Shown piece by piece: positions 18,802 to 28,765 of a stretch of DNA of 64,000 nucleotides (positions are counted from its first letter, which is position 1; every line of letters starts with the position of its first letter). The DNA is from Pseudomonas sessilinigenes (GTDB taxonomy: Bacteria; Pseudomonadota; Gammaproteobacteria; Pseudomonadales; Pseudomonadaceae). The DNA lies in NCBI RefSeq assembly GCF_003850565.1, contig NZ_CP027706.1, positions 3,968,001-4,032,000 of the forward strand, given 5' to 3'. The notes beneath the pieces were generated by a model. That model was not told where the DNA came from. It saw only the letters and a list, made by a program, of their open reading frames with translations, and did no database searches. The translations under genes and the position numbers were made by a program.

Positions 18802-20178
18802 TCAGACGGTGTGCAGGTACCAGTTGTACTCGAGGTCGGAGATGGAGTGCTCGAACTCCTCCAGCTCGCTTTCCTTGCAGGCAACGAAGATATCGATGTA
18901 CTTCGGATCGATGTACTTGTTGAGGATCTCGCTGTCGTCCAGCTCGCGCAGGGCATCGCGCAGGTTGTTCGGCAGGCTCTGCTCCACCTGCTCGTAGGCG
19001 TTACCCTCGATTGGCGTGCTTGGCTCGACCTTGTTGGTCAGGCCGTGGTGCACGCCCGCCAGCACCGAAGCCATCAGCAGGTAGGGGTTGGCATCGGCGC
19101 CGGCCACACGGTGCTCGATACGTACCGCATCCGGTGCGCCCGTCGGTACGCGCAGCGCTACGGTACGGTTGTCCAGGCCCCAGCTCGGAGCGTTGGGGAC
19201 GTAGAACTGGGCACCGAAACGGCGGTACGAGTTGACGTTCGGGCACAGGAAGGCCATCGACGCGGGTAGGGTCTCGAGCACACCGCCGATCGCGTGACGC
19301 AGCGCGGCGTTCTGCTCGGGATCCTCACTGGTGAAGATGTTCTTGCCATCCTTGTCCAGCACCGAGATATGGACGTGCAGGCCGTTGCCCGCCTGGCCCG
19401 GATAAGGCTTGGCCATGAAGGTGGTGTCCATCTCATGGTCGTAGGCGATGTTCTTGATCAGGCGCTTGAGCAGCACCGCGTAATCGCAGGCCTTGAGCGG
19501 GTCGGCGACGTGGTGCAGGTTCACTTCGAACTGGGCCGGGGCGCTTTCCTTGACGATGGCGTCGGCCGGGATGCCTTGTTCCTTGGCGCCTTCGAGGATG
19601 TCCTGCAGGCAGTCGACGTATTCGTCGAGGTCGTCGATCAGGTAGACCTGGGTGGATTGCGGGCGCTTGCCGGAGATCGGCGAGCGTGGCGGTTGTGGGC
19701 GACCGTTCACGTTCTCCTGGTCGATCAGGTAGAACTCCAGCTCGAACGCCGCGCAGATGGTCAGGCCCAGTTCGTCGAACTTGCTCACCACCTGGCGCAG
19801 GACCTCACGAGGGTCGGCGAAGAACGGATCGCCTTCCAACTCGTGCATGGTCATCAACAGTTGTGCAGTGGGGCGCTTCTGCCAGGGTTCGTTGGAGAGC
19901 GTATCGGGGATTGGATAGCAGATGCGGTCAGCGTCACCGATATCCAGGCCCAGGCCGGTGCTTTCCACCGTGGAGCCATTGATATCCAGAGCAAAGAGGG
20001 AAGCCGGGAGGTTGATGCCTTTCTCGTAAACCTTGTGGAGGCTGGTGCGTTCGATGCGCTTGCCGCGCACCACACCATTCATATCCGCAATCAGAAGGTC
20101 GACGTACAGAACCTCAGGATGTTCCTTAAGGAACGCGTTCGCTTCGTTCAGCTGAACGGCACGCGGGGGTACCGACAT
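18802..20178 (-). CDS. spuI: Glutamine-synthetase-like gamma-glutamylpolyamine synthetase
   Basis: ATP-dependent ligase (458 aa) of the GS type III/PuuA family, which joins glutamate to putrescine, cadaverine or similar amines as the first step of polyamine breakdown. GS motifs: FELEFYLID (metal Glu), the FMAKPYPGQAGNGLHVHISV region (metal Glu/His loop), NRTVALRVP, and RIEHRVAGADANPYL. It is divergent from spuABCDEFGH across a 278-bp region with two inverted repeats. The order spuI-spuA-spuB-spuC supports the name; paralogues in this family differ in which amine they prefer. Confidence 0.9.
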   Translation of the reverse strand: MSVPPRAVQLNEANAFLKEHPEVLYVDLLIADMNGVVRGKRIERTSLHKVYEKGINLPASLFALDINGSTVESTGLGLDIGDADRICYPIPDTLSNEPWQKRPTAQLLMTMHELEGDPFFADPREVLRQVVSKFDELGLTICAAFELEFYLIDQENVNGRPQPPRSPISGKRPQSTQVYLIDDLDEYVDCLQDILEGAKEQGIPADAIVKESAPAQFEVNLHHVADPLKACDYAVLLKRLIKNIAYDHEMDTTFMAKPYPGQAGNGLHVHISVLDKDGKNIFTSEDPEQNAALRHAIGGVLETLPASMAFLCPNVNSYRRFGAQFYVPNAPSWGLDNRTVALRVPTGAPDAVRIEHRVAGADANPYLLMASVLAGVHHGLTNKVEPSTPIEGNAYEQVEQSLPNNLRDALRELDDSEILNKYIDPKYIDIFVACKESELEEFEHSISDLEYNWYLHTV

Positions 20179-20204
20179 GATGCAACACCTTTGTTGTTAA
20201 AAAT

Positions 20205-20217
20205 ATCAATCATTGAT
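20205..20217. promoter_or_regulatory. Dyad near the spuI start (ATCAAT-C-ATTGAT)
   Basis: A perfect 6-bp inverted repeat around one base, 27 bp upstream of the spuI start codon, in the AT-rich part of the spuI-spuA gap. Position and symmetry suit an operator; the binding protein is unknown. Confidence 0.4.
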
Positions 20218-20375
20218 CTTTTCTGGTTTCAGTCAACCCGAACGGCATGCCGAAGTCAAGCAAGGCCTTTTTTGCCCTAATAAAGGGCTGGCAGGGTGTT
20301 TTTGCAGTAAAACAGGGCGCTTTTGCGAGTTCGGGCACCCTGGCTACCCTTGGTTTGAACAGGCTGTGTTGTATC

Positions 20376-20398
20376 TTTTACAGGGGTGTTGTGTAAAA
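20376..20398. promoter_or_regulatory. Inverted repeat TTTTACA-N9-TGTAAAA upstream of spuA
   Basis: Perfect 7-bp arms with a 9-bp spacer, 58 bp before the spuA start. This is the most symmetrical site in the divergent region and a good candidate operator for polyamine control of spuABCDEFGH (for example by a PauR-type repressor). The assignment to a protein is inference. Confidence 0.5.
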
Positions 20399-20456
20399 AA
20401 ATGAACAAGGCTAAGCTCGGGCCAAACCCATAACATCAATAATACCGGGGTGTTTC

Positions 20457-21239
20457 ATGTCTCGCCTGCCGTTAATCGGCGTCACCGCCTGCTCTAGGCA
20501 GATCGGTTCGCACGCTTATCACATCAGTGGCGACGAGTATGTCCAGGCAGTAGCCACCGCGGCCCAGGGCCTGCCGGTGATCCTCGCATCCATGGCGCAG
20601 CTGCTTGCCCCGTCCGATATTCTGGACGGTCTGGACGGTATCCTCTTTACCGGCTCCCCTTCCAATATCGAACCTTTCCACTATCAGGGCCAGGCCAGCG
20701 AGCCTGGAACTGCTCATGATTCTGCACGGGATGCCGCCACCCTGCCGCTGCTCGATGCCGCCGTCGAGGCGGGCGTCCCGGTTCTGGGGATTTGCCGCGG
20801 CTTCCAGGAGATGAATGTCGCTCTGGGCGGCAGCCTGCACCAGAGCGTGCACCAGGTGCCGCCGTTCATGGACCACCGGCATGCCGAGGTGCCCGGCCAA
20901 CCCCTGGACGCCTGGTATGCGCCGGCCCACGAGCTGTTCATCGAGGCCGATGGAGTACTGGCGGGGCTGGGGCTACCGGAAACAATCCAAGTCAACTCGA
21001 TCCATGCCCAGGGCATCGAGCGTCTGGCCCCGGGGTTGAAGGTCGAGGCCCGGGCTCCGGATGGGCTGATCGAGGCTGTTTCCGTCGAGGCGAGCAAGGC
21101 TTTTGCTTTGGGGGTGCAATGGCACCCCGAATGGCAGGTAAGCTGCAATCCTCACTACCTGGCCATCTTCCGGGCTTTTGGTGATGCCTGCCGCAAGCGG
21201 GCAAAACAGCGCGACGCCGAAGCGTCATACAACGCCTGA
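20457..21239 (+). CDS. spuA: Gamma-glutamyl-GABA hydrolase (class I amidotransferase-like)
   Basis: PuuD-like hydrolase (260 aa) that frees GABA or a related product from its gamma-glutamyl conjugate. Class I glutamine-amidotransferase fold: start LPLIGVTACSRQ, GILFTGSPSNIEPFHY, nucleophile Cys in VLGICRGFQEMNVALGG, and catalytic His-x-Glu in VQWHPEWQ near the end. First gene of the plus-strand spu operon, 38 bp before spuB. Confidence 0.92.
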   Translation: MSRLPLIGVTACSRQIGSHAYHISGDEYVQAVATAAQGLPVILASMAQLLAPSDILDGLDGILFTGSPSNIEPFHYQGQASEPGTAHDSARDAATLPLLDAAVEAGVPVLGICRGFQEMNVALGGSLHQSVHQVPPFMDHRHAEVPGQPLDAWYAPAHELFIEADGVLAGLGLPETIQVNSIHAQGIERLAPGLKVEARAPDGLIEAVSVEASKAFALGVQWHPEWQVSCNPHYLAIFRAFGDACRKRAKQRDAEASYNA

Positions 21240-21277
21240 CTTAATAGAGAGTCAGGAAACTCAGCCTAGAGGCATTT

Positions 21278-22636
21278 ATGAGTAACAACCTCGACCAGCT
21301 CACCGATTGGTTGAAAGACCACAAGATCACAGAAGTCGAATGCATGATCGGCGATCTGACCGGCATCACCCGGGGAAAGATCTCGCCGACCAACAAGTTC
21401 ATCGCCGAAAAAGGCATGCGCCTGCCCGAGAGCGTGCTACTGCAGACCGTCACCGGCGACTATGTCGAAGACGACATCTATTACGAGCTGCTGGACCCGG
21501 CGGACATTGACATGATCTGTCGCCCCGACCATAACGCGGTCTATCTCGTACCCTGGGCCATAGAGCCCACGGCCCAGGTGATCCACGATACCTACGACAA
21601 GCAGGGCAACCCCATCGAGCTGTCGCCGCGCAACGTGCTCAAGAAGGTCCTGAAACTCTATGCCGACCATGGCTGGCAGCCGATCGTGGCGCCGGAAATG
21701 GAGTTCTACCTGACCAAGCGCAGCGAGGACCCCGACTATCCGTTGCAGCCGCCGGTGGGCCGTTCCGGCCGTCCGGAAACCGGGCGCCAGTCTTTCTCCA
21801 TCGAAGCGGCCAACGAATTCGACCCGCTGTTCGAGGATGTCTACGACTGGTGCGAACTGCAGGAGCTGGACCTCGATACCCTGATCCACGAAGACGGCAC
21901 GGCGCAGATGGAAATCAACTTCCGTCACGGCGACGCCCTGTCCCTGGCCGACCAGATCCTGGTGTTCAAGCGCACCATGCGCGAAGCGGCGCTCAAGCAC
22001 GATGTGGCGGCCACCTTCATGGCCAAGCCCATGACCGGCGAGCCGGGCAGTGCCATGCACCTGCACCAGAGCATCATCGACATCAATACGGGCAAGAACG
22101 TCTTCTCCAATGAAGACGGGACCATGAGCCAGCTGTTCCTCAATCACATTGGCGGCTTGCAGAAATTCATCCCCGAGCTGCTGCCGCTGTTCGCCCCCAA
22201 CGTCAACTCGTTCCGCCGTTTCCTGCCCGACACCTCGGCGCCGGTGAACGTCGAGTGGGGCGAGGAGAACCGTACCGTGGGCCTGCGGGTGCCGGATGCC
22301 GGGCCGCAGAACCGCCGGGTGGAAAACCGCCTGCCGGGTGCCGACGCCAATCCCTACCTGGCGATCGCCGCCAGCCTGCTGTGCGGCTTCATCGGCATGG
22401 TCGAGGGGCACAACCCGAGCGCGCCAGTGGTGGGCCGTGGCTACGAGCGCCGCAACCTGCGCCTGCCGCTGACCATCGAGGACGCACTGGAACGGATGGA
22501 AAACAGCAAGACCATCGAGAAGTACCTGGGCCACAAATTCATCACCGGCTACGTCGCGGTCAAACGGGCCGAGCATGAAAACTTCAAGCGCGTGATCAGT
22601 TCCTGGGAGAGGGAATTCCTGTTGTTCGCCGTCTGA
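21278..22636 (+). CDS. spuB: Glutamine-synthetase-like gamma-glutamylpolyamine synthetase
   Basis: Second GS-like ligase of the locus (452 aa), a paralogue of spuI. Motifs: EVECMIGDLTGITRGK at the N-terminus, PEMEFYLTKR, FMAKPMTGEPGSAMHLHQS, NRTVGLRVPDAGPQNRRVE and RLPGADANPYLAIA. Having two such ligases in one locus fits the multi-enzyme gamma-glutamylation route of pseudomonads, where each prefers a different amine. AGAGG precedes the ATG. Confidence 0.9.
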   Translation: MSNNLDQLTDWLKDHKITEVECMIGDLTGITRGKISPTNKFIAEKGMRLPESVLLQTVTGDYVEDDIYYELLDPADIDMICRPDHNAVYLVPWAIEPTAQVIHDTYDKQGNPIELSPRNVLKKVLKLYADHGWQPIVAPEMEFYLTKRSEDPDYPLQPPVGRSGRPETGRQSFSIEAANEFDPLFEDVYDWCELQELDLDTLIHEDGTAQMEINFRHGDALSLADQILVFKRTMREAALKHDVAATFMAKPMTGEPGSAMHLHQSIIDINTGKNVFSNEDGTMSQLFLNHIGGLQKFIPELLPLFAPNVNSFRRFLPDTSAPVNVEWGEENRTVGLRVPDAGPQNRRVENRLPGADANPYLAIAASLLCGFIGMVEGHNPSAPVVGRGYERRNLRLPLTIEDALERMENSKTIEKYLGHKFITGYVAVKRAEHENFKRVISSWEREFLLFAV

Positions 22637-22692
22637 TACGCCGGGCGCCGCTGTCCGGCGGTGGCGCCTTCACTGACACTAAGGAGACATTG

Positions 22693-24057
22693 ATGACTCA
22701 TAAAAACCCGCAAACCCGCGAGTGGCAAACCCTCAGCAGTGATCACCACCTGGCACCCTTCAGCGACTTCAATCAACTGAAGGAGAAGGGGCCGCGAATC
22801 ATCACCCATGCCAAGGGCGTGTACCTGTGGGACAGTGAAGGCAACCAGATTCTCGACGGCATGGCCGGGCTGTGGTGCGTGGCCGTCGGCTACGGTCGTG
22901 ACGAACTGGCCGAGGTGGCCAGCAAGCAGATGCGCGAACTGCCGTACTACAACCTGTTCTTCCAGACTGCCCACCCACCGGCGCTGGAGCTGGCCAAGGC
23001 GATCATCGACGTGGCCCCCAAGGGCATGAGCCATGTGTTCTTCACCGGCTCCGGCTCCGAGGGCAACGACACCGTGCTGCGCATGGTGCGCCATTACTGG
23101 GCGCTCAAGGGCAAGCCGCAGAAGCAGACCATCATCGGCCGCATCAACGGCTACCACGGTTCCACGGTAGCTGGCGCCAGCCTGGGCGGCATGAGCGGCA
23201 TGCACGAGCAGGGCGGCCTGCCGATTCCCGGCATCGTGCATATCCCGCAGCCATATTGGTTCGGCGAAGGCGGCGACATGACGCCGGATGAGTTCGGCGT
23301 GTGGGCTGCCGAGCAACTGGAGAAGAAAATCCTCGAAGTCGGCGAAGACAACGTTGCCGCCTTCATTGCCGAGCCGATCCAGGGCGCTGGCGGTGTGATC
23401 ATCCCGCCGGAAACCTACTGGCCGAAGATCAAGGAAATCCTCGCCAAGTACGAGATCCTGTTCGTCGCCGACGAAGTGATCTGCGGCTTCGGTCGCACCG
23501 GCCAATGGTTCGGCGCCGACTACTATGACCTGGCGCCTGACCTCATGACCATCGCCAAGGGCCTGACCTCCGGTTACATCCCCATGGGTGGTGTGATCGT
23601 ACGTGACACCGTGGCCAAGGTGCTCAGCGAGGGCGGTGACTTCAACCACGGCTTCACCTATTCCGGCCACCCGGTGGCAGCAGCGGTGGGCCTGGAAAAC
23701 ATCCGCATCCTGCGCGAAGAAAAAATCGTCGAGAAGGTACATAGCCAGACGGCACCGTATTTGCAGAAGCGTCTGCGTGAGCTCGGCGACCACCCGCTGG
23801 TGGGCGAAGTTCGTGGCCTGGGGATGTTGGGGGCGATCGAACTGGTCAAGGACAAGGCCACCCGGGCGCGCTACGAGGGCCGGGGCGTGGGCATGATTTG
23901 CCGGCAGTTCTGCTTCGACAACGGCCTGATCATGCGCGCCGTGGGCGACACCATGATCATTGCCCCGTCGCTGGTGATCAGCGAGGCGGAAATCGACGAG
24001 TTGGTGGCCAAGGCGCGTAAGTGCCTGGACCTGACCTTGAGTGTCCTGCAGGGCTGA
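22693..24057 (+). CDS. spuC: Polyamine:pyruvate (putrescine) aminotransferase
   Basis: Class III PLP aminotransferase (454 aa) acting on putrescine and other polyamines, usually with pyruvate as acceptor. The start at 22693 has AAGGAG 6 bp upstream; an adjacent TTG at 22690 is in frame. Motifs: FTGSGSEGNDTVLRMVRHYW (PLP phosphate site), NGYHGSTVAGASLGG, FVADEVICGFGRTG (PLP Asp) and TIAKGLTSGYIPMGG (Schiff-base Lys). In frame order with spuB and spuD; a hairpin lies between it and spuD. Confidence 0.94.
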   Translation: MTHKNPQTREWQTLSSDHHLAPFSDFNQLKEKGPRIITHAKGVYLWDSEGNQILDGMAGLWCVAVGYGRDELAEVASKQMRELPYYNLFFQTAHPPALELAKAIIDVAPKGMSHVFFTGSGSEGNDTVLRMVRHYWALKGKPQKQTIIGRINGYHGSTVAGASLGGMSGMHEQGGLPIPGIVHIPQPYWFGEGGDMTPDEFGVWAAEQLEKKILEVGEDNVAAFIAEPIQGAGGVIIPPETYWPKIKEILAKYEILFVADEVICGFGRTGQWFGADYYDLAPDLMTIAKGLTSGYIPMGGVIVRDTVAKVLSEGGDFNHGFTYSGHPVAAAVGLENIRILREEKIVEKVHSQTAPYLQKRLRELGDHPLVGEVRGLGMLGAIELVKDKATRARYEGRGVGMICRQFCFDNGLIMRAVGDTMIIAPSLVISEAEIDELVAKARKCLDLTLSVLQG

Positions 24058-24108
24058 GTGCTAGGCTTTGGGCGCGGTGCTTGCGGGCACCGTGTCCAGG
24101 GCAGATTA

Positions 24109-24137
24109 AAGGCCGACTTTTCTTGAAAGCCGGCCTT
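24109..24137 (+). terminator. Intercistronic hairpin between spuC and spuD
   Basis: AAGGCCG...CGGCCTT outer stem with an inner CTTT/AAAG pairing and a 5-nt loop. There is no T-run, so it may be a partial terminator or an RNA-stability structure rather than a full stop. Confidence 0.55.
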
Positions 24138-24237
24138 GGATCTTGCCAGACTACCCGCCGTTTTTAGTGGCCCGGAACCTGGTCCTGGCTCCTGATCACC
24201 GAGAATGTGGTTAAAAAGAATAATTGGAGCATTACGC

Positions 24238-25350
24238 ATGAAGGCATTAGGTAAGAAGTTAGCTGGCAAGACCCTCCTCGCCATGTCCCTGATGGGCGTG
24301 ATGGCGGCGGCAGCACAGGCGGACGATAAAGTGCTGCACGTATACAACTGGTCCGACTACATTGCTCCAGACACCATCAAGAAGTTTGAAGCCGAGTCGG
24401 GTATCAAGGTTGTCTATGACGTTTTCGACAGCAATGAAACCCTGGAAGCCAAGTTGCTCGCCGGCAAGTCCGGTTACGACGTGGTAGTGCCTTCCAACAA
24501 CTTCCTGGCCAAGCAGATCAAGGCCGGTGTCTACCAGGACCTGGACAAGTCCAAGTTGCCGAACTGGAAGAACCTCAACGAGTCGCTGCTCAAGGCGGTA
24601 TCGGTGAGTGACCCGGGCAACAAGCATGCCTTCCCTTACATGTGGGGTTCGATCGGCATCGGCTTCAACGCCGAGAAGGTCAAGGCTGCGCTGGGTGCCG
24701 ATGCTCCCACCAACTCCTGGGACCTGTTGTTCAAGCCGGAAAACGCCGAGAAGTTGAAGTCCTGCGGTATCAGCTTCCTCGATTCGCCGACCGAGATGAT
24801 CCCGGTGGCGCTGCACTACCTGGGCTATCCGACCGACAGCCAGGACAAGAAGCAACTGGACGAGGCTGAGAAGCTGTTCCTCAAGATCCGTCCTTCGATC
24901 GGCTACTTCCACTCCTCCAAATACATCTCGGACCTGGCCAATGGCAATATCTGCGTAGCCGTGGGTTACTCGGGTGACATCTACCAGGCCAAGGCCCGCG
25001 CTGCGGAAGCCGGTGACAAGGTCAAGGTCAGCTATAACATTCCCAAGGAAGGTGCTGGCAGCTTCTACGACATGGTGGCCATTCCCAAGGACGCAGAGAA
25101 CGTCGAGGGTGCCTACAAGTTCATGACGTTCCTGCAGAAGCCGGAAATCATGGCCGAGATCACCAACGCCGTGCGCTTCCCCAACGGTAACGCGGCTGCA
25201 ACCCCACTGGTCGATAAAGACATCACCAGCGATCCAGGCGTTTACCCACCGGCTGAAGTCCAGGCCAAGCTGTATGCGATCGCCGACCTGCCGGCCGCAA
25301 CCCAGCGCATCCTGACTCGCAGCTGGACCAAGATCAAATCCGGCAAGTAA
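24238..25350 (+). CDS. spuD: Polyamine-binding periplasmic protein SpuD
   Basis: Periplasmic binding protein (370 aa) of the SpuDEFGH polyamine importer; SpuD binds putrescine in P. aeruginosa. The start at 24238 follows TTGGAGC; an upstream GTG/ATG at 24205 has no site. Signal peptide to about residue 28 (ends AAAAQA). PotF-type motifs: [50 protein letters not shown] and [18 protein letters not shown]. Very similar to SpuE next door, so the pair arose by duplication. Confidence 0.93.
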   Translation: MKALGKKLAGKTLLAMSLMGVMAAAAQADDKVLHVYNWSDYIAPDTIKKFEAESGIKVVYDVFDSNETLEAKLLAGKSGYDVVVPSNNFLAKQIKAGVYQDLDKSKLPNWKNLNESLLKAVSVSDPGNKHAFPYMWGSIGIGFNAEKVKAALGADAPTNSWDLLFKPENAEKLKSCGISFLDSPTEMIPVALHYLGYPTDSQDKKQLDEAEKLFLKIRPSIGYFHSSKYISDLANGNICVAVGYSGDIYQAKARAAEAGDKVKVSYNIPKEGAGSFYDMVAIPKDAENVEGAYKFMTFLQKPEIMAEITNAVRFPNGNAAATPLVDKDITSDPGVYPPAEVQAKLYAIADLPAATQRILTRSWTKIKSGK

Positions 25351-25367
25351 GCCGATTTTCAGCAAGA

Positions 25368-25402
25368 CCTGTTGCCGTTGTCGTGACGACGACGGCAACA
25401 GG
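25368..25402 (+). terminator. Strong hairpin between spuD and spuE
   Basis: A 16-bp stem (25368-25383 with 25387-25402; CCTGTTGCCGTTGTCG against CGACGACGGCAACAGG) with one G-U pair and a 3-nt loop. No T-run follows, only GAACAAATAAAT. It starts 17 bp after the spuD stop and may stabilise the upstream mRNA or lower read-through. Confidence 0.7.
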
Positions 25403-25527
25403 GAACAAATAAATGACAGAAAGTTTTGCTGGATTGGTTTATCGAGGGTAAGTTGCGCGCCGGTTTTGTTGCTGGGCAGCTTGGGGGCTGTCAGGTAGCT
25501 CGGAGCAACTTGGGCCCAACTATTTAA

Positions 25528-26634
<1,107 letters not shown>

Positions 26635-26705
26635 TTCTACAGGCTCAAACTATCCGGGACCCGTCCACCAGGGGCGGGCTGAAAATTTTGTTGGGAGTTT
26701 CGCAA

Positions 26706-27848
26706 ATGGCAGTTGCCTCCGGCGCCTATAAGAAAGCCCTCGAGGGCGACCAGACACCCAAGCAGGTGTTGGTCAAGATCGACCGGGTCACGAAAAAGTT
26801 CGACGAGACGGTGGCCGTGGACGATGTGTCCCTGGAAATCAAGAAGGGCGAGATCTTTGCCCTGCTGGGTGGTTCCGGTTCGGGCAAGTCCACCCTGCTG
26901 CGCATGCTGGCCGGCTTCGAGCGGCCTACCGAGGGGCGGATCTTCCTCGATGGCGTGGACATCACCGACATGCCGCCCTACGAGCGGCCGATCAACATGA
27001 TGTTCCAGTCCTATGCGCTGTTCCCGCACATGACCGTGGCGCAGAACATCGCCTTCGGCCTCAAGCAGGACAAGATCCCGACGGCGGAGGTCGATGCCCG
27101 GGTGGCGGAGATGCTCAAGCTGGTGCAGATGAGCCAGTACGCCAAGCGCAAGCCGCACCAGCTCTCCGGCGGCCAGCGCCAGCGCGTGGCCCTGGCCCGC
27201 TCCCTGGCCAAGCGACCCAAGCTGCTGTTGCTCGACGAACCCATGGGCGCCCTGGACAAGAAGCTGCGCTCGCAGATGCAGCTGGAACTGGTGGAGATCA
27301 TCGAGCGCGTGGGGGTGACCTGCGTGATGGTGACCCACGACCAGGAAGAGGCCATGACCATGGCCGAGCGCATCGCCATCATGCACCTGGGCTGGATCGC
27401 CCAGATCGGCAGCCCGATCGATATCTACGAGACCCCGGTCAGCCGCCTGGTCTGCGAGTTCATCGGCAACGTCAACATCTTCGAGGGTGAAGTGGTGGAC
27501 GATGCCGAAGGCCATGCCTTGATCACTTGCAAGGACGTGGACCGCAACATCTACGTCGGCCATGGCATCAGCACCTCGGTCCAGGACAAGTCGGTGACCT
27601 ACGCCATCCGCCCGGAAAAACTCCTGGTGACCGCCGAGATGCCGACCTGCGAATACAACTGGTCCAGCGGCAAGGTCCACGACATCGCCTACCTGGGCGG
27701 CCACTCGGTGTTCTACGTCGAACTGCCGAGCGGCAAGCTGGTGCAATCCTTCGTCGCCAACGCCGAGCGCCGCGGGGCGCGGCCGACCTGGGGTGACCAG
27801 GTCTACGTGTGGTGGGAAGACGACAGCGGCGTGGTACTGCGCTCATGA
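26706..27848 (+). CDS. spuF: Polyamine ABC transporter ATP-binding protein
   Basis: PotA/PotG-type ATPase (380 aa). The start at 26706 has GGGAG upstream. Walker A GGSGSGKSTLLRMLAG, Q-loop MMFQSYALFPHM, signature LSGGQRQRVALARSL, Walker B LLLLDEPMGALDKK, switch MVTHDQEEAM. A C-terminal TOBE-type regulatory domain follows (YAIRPEKLLVTAEMP). Its TGA overlaps the spuG ATG (ATGA). Confidence 0.95.
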   Translation: MAVASGAYKKALEGDQTPKQVLVKIDRVTKKFDETVAVDDVSLEIKKGEIFALLGGSGSGKSTLLRMLAGFERPTEGRIFLDGVDITDMPPYERPINMMFQSYALFPHMTVAQNIAFGLKQDKIPTAEVDARVAEMLKLVQMSQYAKRKPHQLSGGQRQRVALARSLAKRPKLLLLDEPMGALDKKLRSQMQLELVEIIERVGVTCVMVTHDQEEAMTMAERIAIMHLGWIAQIGSPIDIYETPVSRLVCEFIGNVNIFEGEVVDDAEGHALITCKDVDRNIYVGHGISTSVQDKSVTYAIRPEKLLVTAEMPTCEYNWSSGKVHDIAYLGGHSVFYVELPSGKLVQSFVANAERRGARPTWGDQVYVWWEDDSGVVLRS

Positions 27849-28765
27849 ACATGCGAAAGCTCAAGCGCCGACTCGACCGAATAATTCCCGGAGGCCGCCA
27901 GTTGGTCATCGGGATTCCGTTCATCTGGCTGTTCCTGTTCTTCATGCTGCCGTTCTTCATCGTCCTGAAGATCAGCTTCGCCGAAGCGGACGTGGCCATC
28001 CCGCCGTACACCGAGATCTACAGCTACGTCGACCAGAAGCTGCAGATCCTGCTGAACCTGGGCAACTACGCGATGCTCGGGGACGACGAGCTGTACATCG
28101 CCGCCTACCTCGGCTCGCTGAAGATGGCATTCATCAGCACCATCCTCTGCCTGCTGATCGGCTACCCGATGGCCTATGCCATCGCCAGTGCCCGCAAGGA
28201 AATGCAGACCGTGCTGGTGCTGCTGATCATGATGCCGACCTGGACCGCGATCCTGATCCGCGTCTATGCCTGGATGGGCATCCTGAGCAACAACGGCCTG
28301 CTCAACGGTTTCCTGATGTCCATGGGCTGGATCAGCGAGCCGCTGCAGATCCTCAACACCAACACCGCGGTGTACATCGGCGTGGTCTATTCCTACCTGC
28401 CGTTCATGGTGCTGCCGCTGTACGCCAACCTGGTCAAGCATGACCCGAGCCTGCTGGAAGCCGCTGCCGACCTGGGGTCGGGGACCTTCAACAGCTTCTG
28501 GAGGATCACCGTACCGCTGTCCAAGAACGGCATCATCGCCGGCTGCATGCTGGTGTTCATCCCGGTGGTGGGTGAATTCGTGATTCCTGAATTGCTCGGT
28601 GGTCCGGAGACCCTGATGATCGGCAAGGTGCTGTGGCAGGAGTTCTTCAACAACCGTGACTGGCCGGTGGCCTCGGCCCTGGCGGTGGTGATGCTGGCGA
28701 TCCTGATCGTGCCGATCATCCTGTTCAACCGTAGCCAGGCCAAAGAAATGGAGGCCAAGGAATGA
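27845..28765 (+). CDS. spuG: Polyamine ABC transporter permease
   Basis: PotB/PotH-type inner-membrane permease (306 aa). The start at 27845 overlaps the spuF stop. A long cytoplasmic, Arg/Lys-rich N-terminus precedes about six hydrophobic segments. The coupling loop is LLEAAADLGSGTFNSFWRI followed by TVPLSKNGI. Its stop overlaps the spuH start (ATGA at 28762), so F, G and H are translationally coupled. Confidence 0.94.
   Translation: MNMRKLKRRLDRIIPGGRQLVIGIPFIWLFLFFMLPFFIVLKISFAEADVAIPPYTEIYSYVDQKLQILLNLGNYAMLGDDELYIAAYLGSLKMAFISTILCLLIGYPMAYAIASARKEMQTVLVLLIMMPTWTAILIRVYAWMGILSNNGLLNGFLMSMGWISEPLQILNTNTAVYIGVVYSYLPFMVLPLYANLVKHDPSLLEAAADLGSGTFNSFWRITVPLSKNGIIAGCMLVFIPVVGEFVIPELLGGPETLMIGKVLWQEFFNNRDWPVASALAVVMLAILIVPIILFNRSQAKEMEAKE

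Noticed and set aside
20289..20306. Sigma-54-like promoter (TGGCAGGGTGTTTTTGCA) between spuI and spuA
   Set aside because: The GG and GC pairs are 12 bases apart; sigma-54 promoters need 10, so it should not work.
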